Shown here: positions 8,846-16,217 of the stretch, piece after piece
Numbering within the stretch: the first letter of the stretch is position 1
Layout of the letters: each line of letters starts with the position of its first letter
Source of the DNA: Aliivibrio_A kagoshimensis
GTDB lineage: Bacteria; Pseudomonadota; Gammaproteobacteria; Enterobacterales; Vibrionaceae
Reading direction: 5' to 3'
Length of the DNA stretch: 64,000 nucleotides
NCBI RefSeq assembly: GCF_050337105.1
Contig: NZ_JAKJSQ010000004.1
Location: 62,001-126,000 of the forward strand
Translations under genes and position numbers: made by a program
The notes under the pieces: generated by a model
The model's database searches: none
Seen by the model: only the letters and a program-made list of their open reading frames with translations
What the model was told of the DNA's origin: nothing

Positions 8846-10075
8846 TTACAGGTTATCAAGTCTAATGTGGCTATTTTTTAGGTAGTCACGCGTAATACCC
8901 TCACCGTTATTCAGTTCATTAAAATGACGTAGTAACGCTTTGATCGCCTCAATAGCGGCAATCAGATCACCAGTATGAGCCGATTCAGACGATGTATGCA
9001 TGTTGCGAATTGGGTAGCCAATGGTAATTGCAGCACTATCTACACCAGCCAATGCTGCTGCCATGCCATCAGTTCCCATATCACGACCTGAGAAATCAAG
9101 CTGACATGGGATTTCATTGTCACGACACACATTTTGTAATGTTTGAACAATAAACTCGGATGCGACTGAGCCACGGCCAACGGTAAAGCCTTTACCCATT
9201 TTTAGCGGATTCATGTTACGTGGTGCAATGCCAGGAGCGGCTTCATAGTCATGGTTTACATCGGTAGCGATCAAGATGTCTGGACGAAGTTCACCAACCA
9301 CTTGCGTTGAACCAAAACGACCAATCTCTTCATGTGTTGCGATGGTGTATAACACACGGACATTGTTTATGTTCTCTTTAGAGAGTGTCCGCGCGATTTC
9401 AGTCACAGAGAAACAACCTAGACCATTATCGAGATAGGCACCGTAAAAAGTATCTGCTGCAACGCCACGTTTGATTGGACGATCAAGCAGGATTGGGTCA
9501 CCTGGTCGCAGACCTAGCGCTTCAACTTGAGCTTTGCGCTCTTCACCATGTGTGTGTAGCTCTAGATAAATAGTTTCAGGTTTGATCCCTTGCTCGCCAG
9601 AGCGTTGTCCGGGAGTAGAGAAGTGAATGGCCCCTAATGCTTCAACTGTACAGCCTTCAATGACTTTGTAAGCACCAGCCTTGTCAGGATCTTGGCAGAA
9701 TACTTTTACTTCATGGCCGATTAATGTTGTCGGTAGGAATGAGTCAGTATTGATCCAAACTTTTCCATCTTCATCAATTTTTCGCACTTGCATACGAATT
9801 TTATCAGCGTGGCCAACAATCATCACACTGGTTAAATCATCACGGCCAGGGTGTGAATCAAACACGATGCTTGCCGTACCTTTAAACTGATGAATCCCCC
9901 ACCCTTCAGGCATAAAAGATTCAAACTCTGGCTTAATCACACCATAGCTCATCGCGGCCTCAAATCCGATTGGTGATGGTGCGTCCAATACTTTTGACAT
10001 GAAATCAAATTGCTCTTGTGACATTGGTTGTGTCCAAGGGCGTTCTTTCTGCTGTTCTGTCGTTTCTGTACTCAT
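8846..10075 (-). CDS. M42-family metallopeptidase (aminopeptidase / glutamyl aminopeptidase-like)
   Basis: Cytoplasmic dinuclear-metal aminopeptidase of MEROPS family M42 (TET/PepA/FrvX group), 409 residues. Visible ligand motifs are GHADKI (His89; usual AHxDE), YLDNGLGC (bridging Asp), THEEIGRFG (catalytic Glu pair), ATDVNHD (Asp) and MHTSSES (last His). The insert between the first His and YLDNG (about 100-215) is the usual PDZ-like dimerisation domain. The N-terminal 25 residues are a polar extension. The substrate cannot be told from sequence. M42 includes glutamyl aminopeptidases, and the next gene is a glutamate symporter, which is suggestive only. AGAG lies 6 bases before the ATG. Confidence 0.9.
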   Translation of the reverse strand: MSTETTEQQKERPWTQPMSQEQFDFMSKVLDAPSPIGFEAAMSYGVIKPEFESFMPEGWGIHQFKGTASIVFDSHPGRDDLTSVMIVGHADKIRMQVRKIDEDGKVWINTDSFLPTTLIGHEVKVFCQDPDKAGAYKVIEGCTVEALGAIHFSTPGQRSGEQGIKPETIYLELHTHGEERKAQVEALGLRPGDPILLDRPIKRGVAADTFYGAYLDNGLGCFSVTEIARTLSKENINNVRVLYTIATHEEIGRFGSTQVVGELRPDILIATDVNHDYEAAPGIAPRNMNPLKMGKGFTVGRGSVASEFIVQTLQNVCRDNEIPCQLDFSGRDMGTDGMAAALAGVDSAAITIGYPIRNMHTSSESAHTGDLIAAIEAIKALLRHFNELNNGEGITRDYLKNSHIRLDNL

Positions 10076-10474
10076 TAGTTTCTCTTATTATCCGTTGATT
10101 AATTGCCGAGTCGTGATTATGTTAAATCACCGTCTCATGCAGCTTTAATAAAAATCCTAAGCACGCATACAATAACTTTTAATAATGCTTACCTGTTAAA
10201 TACACGCTTCTAGTGAATATCATTTAGTAATATACCAGTAGGTAATCTATCGACTACTTTTTTATAAATGGATAGTAAACTATGAGAATCTATAGACAAA
10301 TTCGCATCCCTAGTTAACCTAAAAGCAACATTGGGGCATACATTTTGGCTAACTAATTGGATTGGTTGTACATCTCCATACCAATTATGTTCGTCATGTT
10401 TATTTGCACTATGAATTTCTTCAATTAATATATGTTAACAATTTGATTACAACGCCAATCATAAAGTGAAACCT
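10076..10474. other. 399-base intergenic region between divergent genes
   Basis: AT-rich spacer holding the promoters of the M42 peptidase (minus) and of the DsbC-like exported protein (plus). I see no ORF, RNA gene or strong hairpin. Confidence 0.5.
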
Positions 10475-12154
10475 ATGAAAAAAATTATTAGTTTATTGTT
10501 TTTGTTGTTTTGTACTGGTGTACAGGCAGAACAAAACTATCAGTATCGTTTAAAAGCAGACTTAGTTGATTTCATGGCTAATGAAGGTACAGCCTATCTT
10601 CATGTTTACGTTAACATTGTAGACATAGACGCATGCCATATAAACCTTTCTGTAGAGGTGGATGTTTCGCCGGATAAATCTAATAGGAGAACAGTGGATT
10701 CATCACATAAGCGTGTTGATGGGTTGTTTGTCATGGCACATTACAACGAGGAGTTTCAACCAGCCTTCCATGAGCGTCGATTACGCATATCAAATAGCTC
10801 CAATGGCGTTGTTAATCAGGAGATCCACCTTTTTGAAGCGTTTACCATGTATGATTACTCCTACTCACATGATGATAATTACAAAAAACTTAAATCTGAT
10901 TTAAAGGATAAGGTCAAAACATGTAAAGCGGTTCATGAAGGGCGAGCCCGTGAAAAGAAACTAAACGATGCTATTCAATCTGCTAATGATTCTGCAGAGC
11001 GTGCCGACAAAGCAATAGCCTCTGCATTGGCAAAAGCGGCTGAGTTGAAGGCAAAACAAACAGAATTGGAAGCCATCAGTAACGCAATAAATATCGATCC
11101 TAATGGCTGGTTGGCCTATTCAGATCGTGGTTATATCCATCAGACAAAAAACTTCGCAATCATCTTAAACCATCATTTGAATAAGAAGGCGGTGTTACTC
11201 ATGGATCCCGTGATTCATATTCATGGTGAACCTAACCTTTTAAGTAAACTTCCTTCATCTGTGAGAAAACAATTCATACGCTCCAATTACTCCCCAGCTA
11301 AATTGTTGAATACTCAGACTGACTATCTTCATATTATGGATTGGTACAAGCGGCAGATAGTCCACTTTGAACATCCCTCTTTCATTAGTGCATACCTTAA
11401 AAACAACTATTTAGGGCGCACCACTTTTCCATTTGTAGGTAAACAGAGTCTATTTTTATTGGAAGATTTAATGTGGGTAGTTTCAGATCATTACGGTATG
11501 TTCTCACACGATTTTCTCTATATCGATATAGCCGGTAAAGAGAAGATCAGTGCAAAACAGGTAAGACACACTGCATTGAAGGATTTTGTATTTTCGGACC
11601 AATTTACCGATGAGATCTTACGCCATTATCTGTTTGAACTCTTCCCATCCGAAGCAGAGCAAATTAAGCAGGGACAACGGTCTACTAACGATCTGTTACT
11701 CTCAATGATTGATAACGAGCCTATGTTTCTTGATCTAAATAATCCAATCACGTCAGACAATACCCTTGTTATTGTATTACCTATGAGTAATAACAATGCC
11801 CTGCGAGTATTAAAAGATTTGGATAAGTATCAACAGCTTCATAAAGAGAGAGGGATGAATATCTTTTTCATTCTGACTGATAAACAGCAGAGCCTCTCTA
11901 ACCCTGCATCGCCAATTAATCGCATTTTTTGCAGTAAAAACATTAAACAAGCGATGTCATCCTGGGCCAATGGTAATGAAATTGATACGAAACAGTGCCG
12001 ATCGTCGATGGAACGTAATAAGTTTAATCAAGAGCGTCTAAAATCGTATGGCTTTCTTTCGGAGGATGTCACTTTCTTCTTCAAAGGCCAACATTTGGAT
12101 GGGTATAAATCCCCGACCTCCCTGTTTAACTTGTCCCGTCCTAAAATACGTTGA
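10475..12154 (+). CDS. exported protein with coiled coil and catalytically dead DsbC-like C-terminal domain; 3' end altered by IS
   Basis: Secreted to the periplasm by a classical signal peptide (MKKIISLLFLLFCTGVQA, cut before EQN). I do not recognise a named family for the whole protein. The N-terminal 130 residues are beta-rich. About 150-195 is an Ala/Lys/Glu-rich coiled coil. The middle (200-400) is uncharacterised. About 425-552 aligns without gaps to the DsbC thioredoxin fold: LPMSNNNALRVLKDLDKY sits on the DsbC active-site helix, with NNNA (439-442) where DsbC has CGYC. The structural cysteines are kept (486 and 508, 22 apart as in DsbC), and LDGYKSP matches VPGYQPP. The cis-Pro is also lost, so it cannot be an oxidoreductase. 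The last seven residues (LSRPKIR) are read from the IS inverted repeat. Without the IS the codon after AAC would be TAA. I chose the ATG at 10475 over a GTG three codons earlier because it starts a standard signal peptide. Confidence 0.8.
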   Translation: MKKIISLLFLLFCTGVQAEQNYQYRLKADLVDFMANEGTAYLHVYVNIVDIDACHINLSVEVDVSPDKSNRRTVDSSHKRVDGLFVMAHYNEEFQPAFHERRLRISNSSNGVVNQEIHLFEAFTMYDYSYSHDDNYKKLKSDLKDKVKTCKAVHEGRAREKKLNDAIQSANDSAERADKAIASALAKAAELKAKQTELEAISNAINIDPNGWLAYSDRGYIHQTKNFAIILNHHLNKKAVLLMDPVIHIHGEPNLLSKLPSSVRKQFIRSNYSPAKLLNTQTDYLHIMDWYKRQIVHFEHPSFISAYLKNNYLGRTTFPFVGKQSLFLLEDLMWVVSDHYGMFSHDFLYIDIAGKEKISAKQVRHTALKDFVFSDQFTDEILRHYLFELFPSEAEQIKQGQRSTNDLLLSMIDNEPMFLDLNNPITSDNTLVIVLPMSNNNALRVLKDLDKYQQLHKERGMNIFFILTDKQQSLSNPASPINRIFCSKNIKQAMSSWANGNEIDTKQCRSSMERNKFNQERLKSYGFLSEDVTFFFKGQHLDGYKSPTSLFNLSRPKIR

Positions 12155-12156
12155 CG
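12132..12156 (+). repeat. IS terminal inverted repeat (orfB-side end)
   Basis: It begins TGTCCCGTCCTAAAATACG and matches the complement of 13411-13435 at 19 of 25 positions. It also encodes the last residues and the stop of the gene that starts at 10475. Confidence 0.9.
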
Positions 12157-12171
12157 GTTTTTAATAGAAGG

Positions 12172-12969
12172 TCAGAAGCTTTTCGCTCTGGCCTTTTTGT
12201 GCACCTCGTTTGGTGTCTTCATTCCCAAACTTAAATGCGGTCTCATTTCATTGTATATCTGTATTGACTCATCAACGAGCAATTTTAATTCATCAAGCCC
12301 TCGGCACTTGTACAACAAAAACTCCTGTTTCAGTATGCCATTTATACGCTCTGCAAGGGCATTTTGATAGCAGTCATACCCATCTGTCATCGATGGCCTA
12401 ATTCCGCTTCTTGTCAATGCGGCCTGATAAACACCAGAGCAATATTGTAGACCTCTATCTGAATGATGGATGGNATTGTGGCTATATTGTCGATTCTTAA
12501 CGGCCATATTCAGTGCTTTGACGACATCTGTTGCCTTCATCTCGTTACTTAATTCATATCCCATGATTTTCCTGCTATAAGCATCGGTGACCAGAGATAA
12601 ATAATGTACTCCCCGCTCTGATTCCACATAAGTAATATCGCTTACAAATACTTCTTCAGGCCCTTTTGGGGAATGTTCTTTAAGTAAATTCGGATGCTTG
12701 CGCATCCAGTGGTTGCTATTCGTCGTTTTCGTATAACTTTTACGAGGTTTGACTAGCATGCCTTGTTCNCTTAAATAACGAAATAATCCATCCCTACCAA
12801 GCTTGATACCTTGTNTTTCCAGTTCNGGCTTAATTAGTTGGTAAAGCTTTCTAGTCCCAANTCGTGGCATATATTTGCGCCAGTACATTACGTATTCTCT
12901 AACGGGTTCGAGATTCTTAGCTCTATTTCGTATCCGTTTGATAGCTTGATAAACACATTGAGGAGTCAT
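12172..12969 (-). CDS. IS3-family transposase OrfB (DDE domain), made as OrfAB fusion
   Basis: Catalytic part of the transposase (rve integrase core). Motifs: FVSDITYVESERGVHYLSLV (first Asp), IHHSDRGLQYCSGVYQ (second Asp) and GYDCYQNALAERINGILKQE (Glu). The N-terminal HTH_21-like part carries the unresolved residues. The first in-frame ATG is at 12969, but the frame stays open upstream through the shift site (reading GQVKLAPACRALGM). The functional protein is therefore expected to be the OrfAB fusion. The C-terminal block RPHLSLGMKTPNEVH is typical. No internal stop is visible, so the element may be active. Confidence 0.93.
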   Translation of the reverse strand: MTPQCVYQAIKRIRNRAKNLEPVREYVMYWRKYMPRXGTRKLYQLIKXELEXQGIKLGRDGLFRYLXEQGMLVKPRKSYTKTTNSNHWMRKHPNLLKEHSPKGPEEVFVSDITYVESERGVHYLSLVTDAYSRKIMGYELSNEMKATDVVKALNMAVKNRQYSHNXIHHSDRGLQYCSGVYQAALTRSGIRPSMTDGYDCYQNALAERINGILKQEFLLYKCRGLDELKLLVDESIQIYNEMRPHLSLGMKTPNEVHKKARAKSF

Positions 12970-12998
12970 CCCTAGGGCTCGACAAGCGGGAGCGAGTT

Positions 12999-13394
12999 TT
13001 ACTTGTCCTTTTTCTTTGGCTTGCCAGAGGGTTCGGATAAGTACTTTTTTCTTAGACCTGCCCCATATTCTTTATCCATGATATCAACCATCCCATTGAG
13101 GACGATATTCTTCATTTTTTCTTCTTCTAGTTGGCGTTCGAGGCGCATTATTTTTTGAGCTGGAGTCTCTTTTGATNTAGGCATATTGGGTACATAAATT
13201 GGTTTCGACCAATCTAGCTTACCATGCTTTCTTAGCCACATGAGCACGGTGCTGCGTCCTTGGATACCATAGTGTTTTTGAGCTTGCTTGTAGGTGAAAT
13301 CGCCTTTTTCAACTTGATTGACTACTGCCAATTTAAAGCCTAATGAGTAATCTCTTTGTGAGCGTCGAGCTCGGTTGGGTGTTGGATTGTTCAT
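12999..13394 (-). CDS. IS3-family OrfA (helix-turn-helix, leucine zipper)
   Basis: A DNA-binding protein of about 131 residues that recognises the IS ends. The HTH_Tnp_1-like region is YSLGFKLAVVNQVEKGDFTY with HYGIQGRSTVLMWLRKHG, followed by a leucine-zipper helix (AQKIMRLERQLEEEKMKN). I chose the ATG at 13394, with GAGG 8 bases before it; an earlier in-frame TTG would start outside the element. The stop lies just past the A-rich slippery stretch used to shift into orfB. One residue is unresolved (n at 13177). Confidence 0.92.
   Translation of the reverse strand: MNNPTPNRARRSQRDYSLGFKLAVVNQVEKGDFTYKQAQKHYGIQGRSTVLMWLRKHGKLDWSKPIYVPNMPXSKETPAQKIMRLERQLEEEKMKNIVLNGMVDIMDKEYGAGLRKKYLSEPSGKPKKKDK
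13007..13017 (-). promoter_or_regulatory. programmed -1 frameshift site of the IS transposase
   Basis: On the minus strand the end of orfA reads AAG AAA AAG GAC AAG TAA. A -1 slip on AAAAAG continues as GGA CAA GTA AAA CTC straight into the orfB frame with no stop. This matches the known IS3-family mechanism. Confidence 0.85.
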
Positions 13395-13410
13395 TTTAAA
13401 GTCCTCAATG

Positions 13411-13435
13411 TGTAAACACATTTCAGGACGAGACA
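13411..13435 (-). repeat. IS terminal inverted repeat (orfA-side end)
   Basis: On the minus strand it begins TGTCTCGTCCTGAAATGTG, the imperfect partner of 12132-12156. It probably also contains the transposase promoter region. Confidence 0.9.
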
Positions 13436-13443
13436 ACTAACAG

Positions 13444-13470
13444 AAAAAGGGCATAGATTAATCTATGCCC
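13444..13470 (-). terminator. rho-independent terminator after the DUF3297 gene
   Basis: A perfect 22-bp palindrome at 13449-13470 (half-site GGGCATAGATT) is followed on the minus strand by TTTTT (13444-13448). It serves the gene at 13502-13753. Before the IS came, it also lay about 10 bases past the stop of the convergent exported-protein gene. Confidence 0.88.
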
Positions 13471-13501
13471 TACTCACATTTAGATGAAAAGGAATCGTAA
13501 C

Positions 13502-13753
13502 CTACTTGATGTAGTACGCTTCTACTTTCCCTTTTAGCGTCATCATCAATGGTTGTCCGCGACGGTCTAACGCTTTTGGAGACTGAGCTTTTACCCAACC
13601 TTCACTGATGCAATATTCCTCTACATCAGTACGCTCTTTGCCATTTAGCGTAATACCAATATTCTGTTCGAAGCACGCTTCTACATAGTGCGGGCTACGT
13701 GAATTGCTTGAAAGACGATCCGGTAGTTCTGGAATCGATGTAGTATCGTTCAT
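13502..13753 (-). CDS. DUF3297 family protein
   Basis: Small cytoplasmic protein of 83 residues. It fits DUF3297 over its whole length: PDRLSSNSRSPHYVEACFE, IGITLNGKERTDVEEYCISE, GWVKAQSPKALDRRGQP and a C-terminal LKGKVEAYYI. The function is not known; the family is widespread in gammaproteobacteria. An AGG ribosome site precedes the ATG. It is a single-gene unit closed by its own terminator. Confidence 0.88.
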   Translation of the reverse strand: MNDTTSIPELPDRLSSNSRSPHYVEACFEQNIGITLNGKERTDVEEYCISEGWVKAQSPKALDRRGQPLMMTLKGKVEAYYIK

Positions 13754-13845
13754 GTGCTTGACCTGTTATAAATAAAAAGTGCGCCATTGTAGTCAATATC
13801 AGGCCTGTGCTCAAGTAAGAACGCTTCGTAAAGTTATTGCTTTGG

Positions 13846-14349
13846 TTAAGCGTTCGATTTAAGGTATTTCTTAACTTTTTTCATCGCCATTTGACGTTTA
13901 AGCGGTGAAAGGTAGTCAATAAATAGATTACCAGATAGATGGTCGATTTCGTGCTGCATAACGATAGCAAGAAAGTCATCACTCTTAATGGTGATGGGCT
14001 TGCCATCACGATCGAGTGCAGTGACCACGACCGAAGTAAAACGTTCTACGTCTGCATAGTAATCAGGAACAGACAAACACCCCTCTTGCCCCATTGCTTT
14101 ATCCCTGCCTTCCACAACTTCAGGGTTAACTAAGATTAATGGATCGTCTCGATTTTCTGATATATCGATAACAACAACGGCGTGTTTACTGCCAACTTGG
14201 GTAGACGCTAAGCCAATCCCATCATGTGTCGCATACAACGTCTCTATCATATCATCGATTAAAACTTGTACAGAACTGATATCCAACACGTTTTCGGCCG
14301 TAACCTTTAAGCGTGCATCGGGGGCTTTGAGAATGTCTAAAACGGCCAT
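13846..14349 (-). CDS. def: peptide deformylase
   Basis: Fe2+/Zn2+ enzyme that removes the formyl group from the N-terminal Met of new proteins. All three motifs are present: GIGLASTQVG (motif I; usual GxGLAAxQ, so one Ala to Ser change), EGCLSVP (motif II, metal Cys) and QHEIDHLSG (motif III, HExxH type). I start it at the ATG at 14349 (MAVLDILKAPD), preceded by AAGG at 5 bases; an upstream in-frame start would add eight atypical residues. It has 167 residues, normal for the family. It is not next to fmt, so it is probably the second deformylase copy that many vibrios carry (inference). Confidence 0.95.
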   Translation of the reverse strand: MAVLDILKAPDARLKVTAENVLDISSVQVLIDDMIETLYATHDGIGLASTQVGSKHAVVVIDISENRDDPLILVNPEVVEGRDKAMGQEGCLSVPDYYADVERFTSVVVTALDRDGKPITIKSDDFLAIVMQHEIDHLSGNLFIDYLSPLKRQMAMKKVKKYLKSNA

Positions 14350-14392
14350 AGTTACCTTGTATTGTGTGAACATTTACTAAGAAAATAGATGC

Positions 14393-14422
14393 AAAAAAGC
14401 CGCTGTAAAAAACAGCGGCTTC
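14393..14422 (-). terminator. terminator of tRNA-Ser
   Basis: AGCCGCTGT and its complement ACAGCGGCT close a stem with a short A-rich loop, and a T-run follows on the minus strand (14393-14398). It lies just past the tRNA 3' end. Confidence 0.9.
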
Positions 14423-14430
14423 TTTTAATG

Positions 14431-14521
14431 TGGCGGAGAGATAGGGATTTGAACCCTAGGTACGCTATAAACGTACGCCGGTTTTCAAGACCGGTGCTTT
14501 CAACCACTCAGCCATCTCTCC
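14431..14521 (-). tRNA. tRNA-Ser (anticodon UGA)
   Basis: A 91-base class II tRNA read on the minus strand. The acceptor stem is GGAGAGA with TCTCTCC, then G and an encoded CCA. The anticodon stem-loop is CCGGT CTTGAAA ACCGG with anticodon TGA. There is a long variable arm (GTACG...CGTAC) and a T-arm with GGTTCAAATCC. It reads UCA and other UCN codons. Confidence 0.97.
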
Positions 14522-14565
14522 ACAGGCGGTGAATAATACGGTTCTAGTTCATGATTGTAAAGCAG

Positions 14566-15507
14566 TTATTGCGTTTTAATAAAGATCTCTTGTGCCATGT
14601 AAGTTTGAAGTACTGAACTGCTGATAAGTTGACCTTTTTTAAGCAAAACAGTGACACGTAAGCCCTTCTGTTCTGCCTGTTTAATTTGGTCAATCAACTG
14701 GTTTTCATTTTTATAGCCATATCGTTCAGCATCGCGTCGACATAAATCAACAAAGACCTCCTTACACCCTAATTGATAGAGAATAAGCTCTGCTTGTTGC
14801 ATCAGGCGCAATGATTTGAGGGTTAACATTTCAGGATCTGTACCGATTTCAATCCAATTTCTGCTGGCACCTTCACTGATTTCTTGATTGAGATGTAAGC
14901 CATAAGCTTGCTCTAGCTGCTGTAATTTGGTGGCGTGCTCTACAGTGGGGGTTCTGAAGAAGGTTTCCCAAAACTTGCGTCTAAGATTGACATTGGGAAG
15001 TAATCTTTTGATTTCAGAGCGTTTATTACCAGCGAAATCGGCCAATAACGCCACATTTTGCGGTATTTGCGTTTCCAATAGCTCACGAAGGTAACGAACC
15101 AGAACAGGTGAAGCACCGCCACTGGAGATCGCAACTTGAATTTGACCTCTGTTTACTATTGACGGGGTTATAAAGTCACAAAATTCGATATCATCCACGA
15201 CATTAGTCATGATTCCAGCGGCTGTTGCGTCGCGGTAAACTTGGTGATTGATTTCTGAACTGTCTGTGGTTGCCCACACTTGTACGTAGTCATTATCTAA
15301 CAATGATTCACGATAGAAACTTTTGACGTGCACGATCTTTTCGAGCTTAACAAGAGATTGAAGATAAGGCTCAATCTGAGGTGATACAACGGTCACTTTT
15401 GCCCCAGAACGGACCAGCATCTCAATTTTTCGATTGGCAACTTCTCCACCTCCAACAACGAGGACTTGCTTGCCGTTCAAATCAAAAAATATTGGAAAAT
15501 ATCTCAT
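14566..15507 (-). CDS. siroheme synthase N-terminal half (precorrin-2 dehydrogenase/ferrochelatase) with vestigial methyltransferase tail
   Basis: Makes siroheme from precorrin-2 (NAD+-dependent oxidation, then iron insertion). Residues 1-150 are the CysG-N Rossmann domain, with MRYFPIFFDLNGKQVLVVGG then GGEVANRKIEMLVRSGAKV, TNVVDDIEFCDFITPSIV and QVAISSGGASPVLVRYLRE. Residues 150-215 are the dimerisation helices. Residues 220-313 (IEIGTDPEMLTLKSLRLMQQ, AELILYQLG, RRDAERYGYK, GLRVTVLLKKG) look like the first quarter of the uroporphyrinogen-III methyltransferase domain and then stop. That domain normally begins with GxGPGDPELLT and has a GGDP motif, which is missing here. Methylation must come from a separate CobA/SUMT. 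AAGG precedes the ATG. It stands alone beside tRNA-Ser. Confidence 0.88.
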   Translation of the reverse strand: MRYFPIFFDLNGKQVLVVGGGEVANRKIEMLVRSGAKVTVVSPQIEPYLQSLVKLEKIVHVKSFYRESLLDNDYVQVWATTDSSEINHQVYRDATAAGIMTNVVDDIEFCDFITPSIVNRGQIQVAISSGGASPVLVRYLRELLETQIPQNVALLADFAGNKRSEIKRLLPNVNLRRKFWETFFRTPTVEHATKLQQLEQAYGLHLNQEISEGASRNWIEIGTDPEMLTLKSLRLMQQAELILYQLGCKEVFVDLCRRDAERYGYKNENQLIDQIKQAEQKGLRVTVLLKKGQLISSSVLQTYMAQEIFIKTQ

Positions 15508-16217
15508 TATACCTTCAACTGTTAACCACTTGTTTTGGCATCATACAGTATTCATAACCTCCATTAATAGCCGTTTTAGAAGCCCGTGAGTATTCCTCAT
15601 TTAGTTTATAAAATGCTGCAGATCATTATTTATCTTCTTCAGTCAATAATATCGCATACATATGCATTTTCAGTGAATTAATAATCCTACTTTTTGCAGA
15701 AACTGAAGATATCGCACATTTTACAAACAATTAAGCCTGCTAGAAAATAAAATCCAATCGCTCTAAAAGTGTTGATCTGATTAAAATTCAGGCAAGAACA
15801 AACCTTAGTTAGGTCACACTCTATTCACCATCCTGTCACGTTTTTCCGTTTCACCGCTCAAAATTACGACGATGATAAAAAAAACAGGATAATATAAAAA
15901 AAATATTTATCTCAAGCCTTTCGCTTTTAGCAGTTTTATGTTCTACATTTATTATGTAAAACCTACATATGTTACTGGATATTTTAAAAACGCTGGCTTA
16001 ACAAGCCCTTTCATAAAAAATAACAGCATTTCACAAACTAATAACATTGTTGTAGGTTTAATTGTCGATGCGTAGTTAGTGACCCTTAGAGAAGTGACTA
16101 TAAGCATCCAGTTGGATATCAGGTATTGCGAACCAATTTTTAGTTATAACCTTTGGTACAAGCATAATAAAACAGCAATACCTCGATCCCTATTATGGAT
16201 AATACAGGAAGAATAAA
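15508..16217. other. 710-base intergenic region upstream of aapJ
   Basis: AT-rich region between divergent genes. No ORF, tRNA or strong hairpin is visible. A long leader or several regulator sites for the amino acid transporter could lie here, but I cannot point to a specific site. A GGAAG ribosome site sits immediately before 16218. Confidence 0.5.

Larger units (their letters stand above)
12132..13435 (-). mobile_element. IS3-family insertion sequence, 1304 bp
   Basis: Complete element with 25-bp terminal inverted repeats, two overlapping transposase frames joined by a -1 frameshift, and a 3-bp target duplication. Size and layout are those of the IS3 family. Six ambiguous bases (12474, 12769, 12815, 12826, 12861, 13177) fall inside it and only one elsewhere in the window, as expected if reads from several slightly different genomic copies were merged. 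It sits exactly at the stop codon of the upstream exported-protein gene. I cannot assign an ISfinder name. Confidence 0.95.
12129..13438. repeat. 3-bp target-site duplication (ACT) flanking the IS
   Basis: ACT occurs at 12129-12131 and again at 13436-13438, directly outside the two inverted repeats. A 3-bp duplication is standard for the IS3 family and shows that the element arrived here by transposition. Confidence 0.85.

Noticed and set aside
12969..12999. Gap between OrfA and OrfB as a sign of a broken transposase
   Set aside because: The orfB frame is open through the gap and joins orfA by a -1 slip at AAAAAG, the normal IS3-family arrangement.
13444..13470. Hairpin as plus-strand terminator of the exported DsbC-like gene
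   Set aside because: The T-run lies only on the minus-strand side; before the IS it may have had some two-way effect, but it is mainly the DUF3297 terminator.
14431..14521. tRNA-Ser as an integration site of a genomic island
   Set aside because: No integrase, no repeat of the tRNA 3' end and ordinary housekeeping genes on both sides.
16108..16130. Possible sigma54 promoter upstream of aapJ (TTGG...TTGC)
   Set aside because: GG and GC are 12 bases apart instead of 10 and the TGGCAC core is absent.
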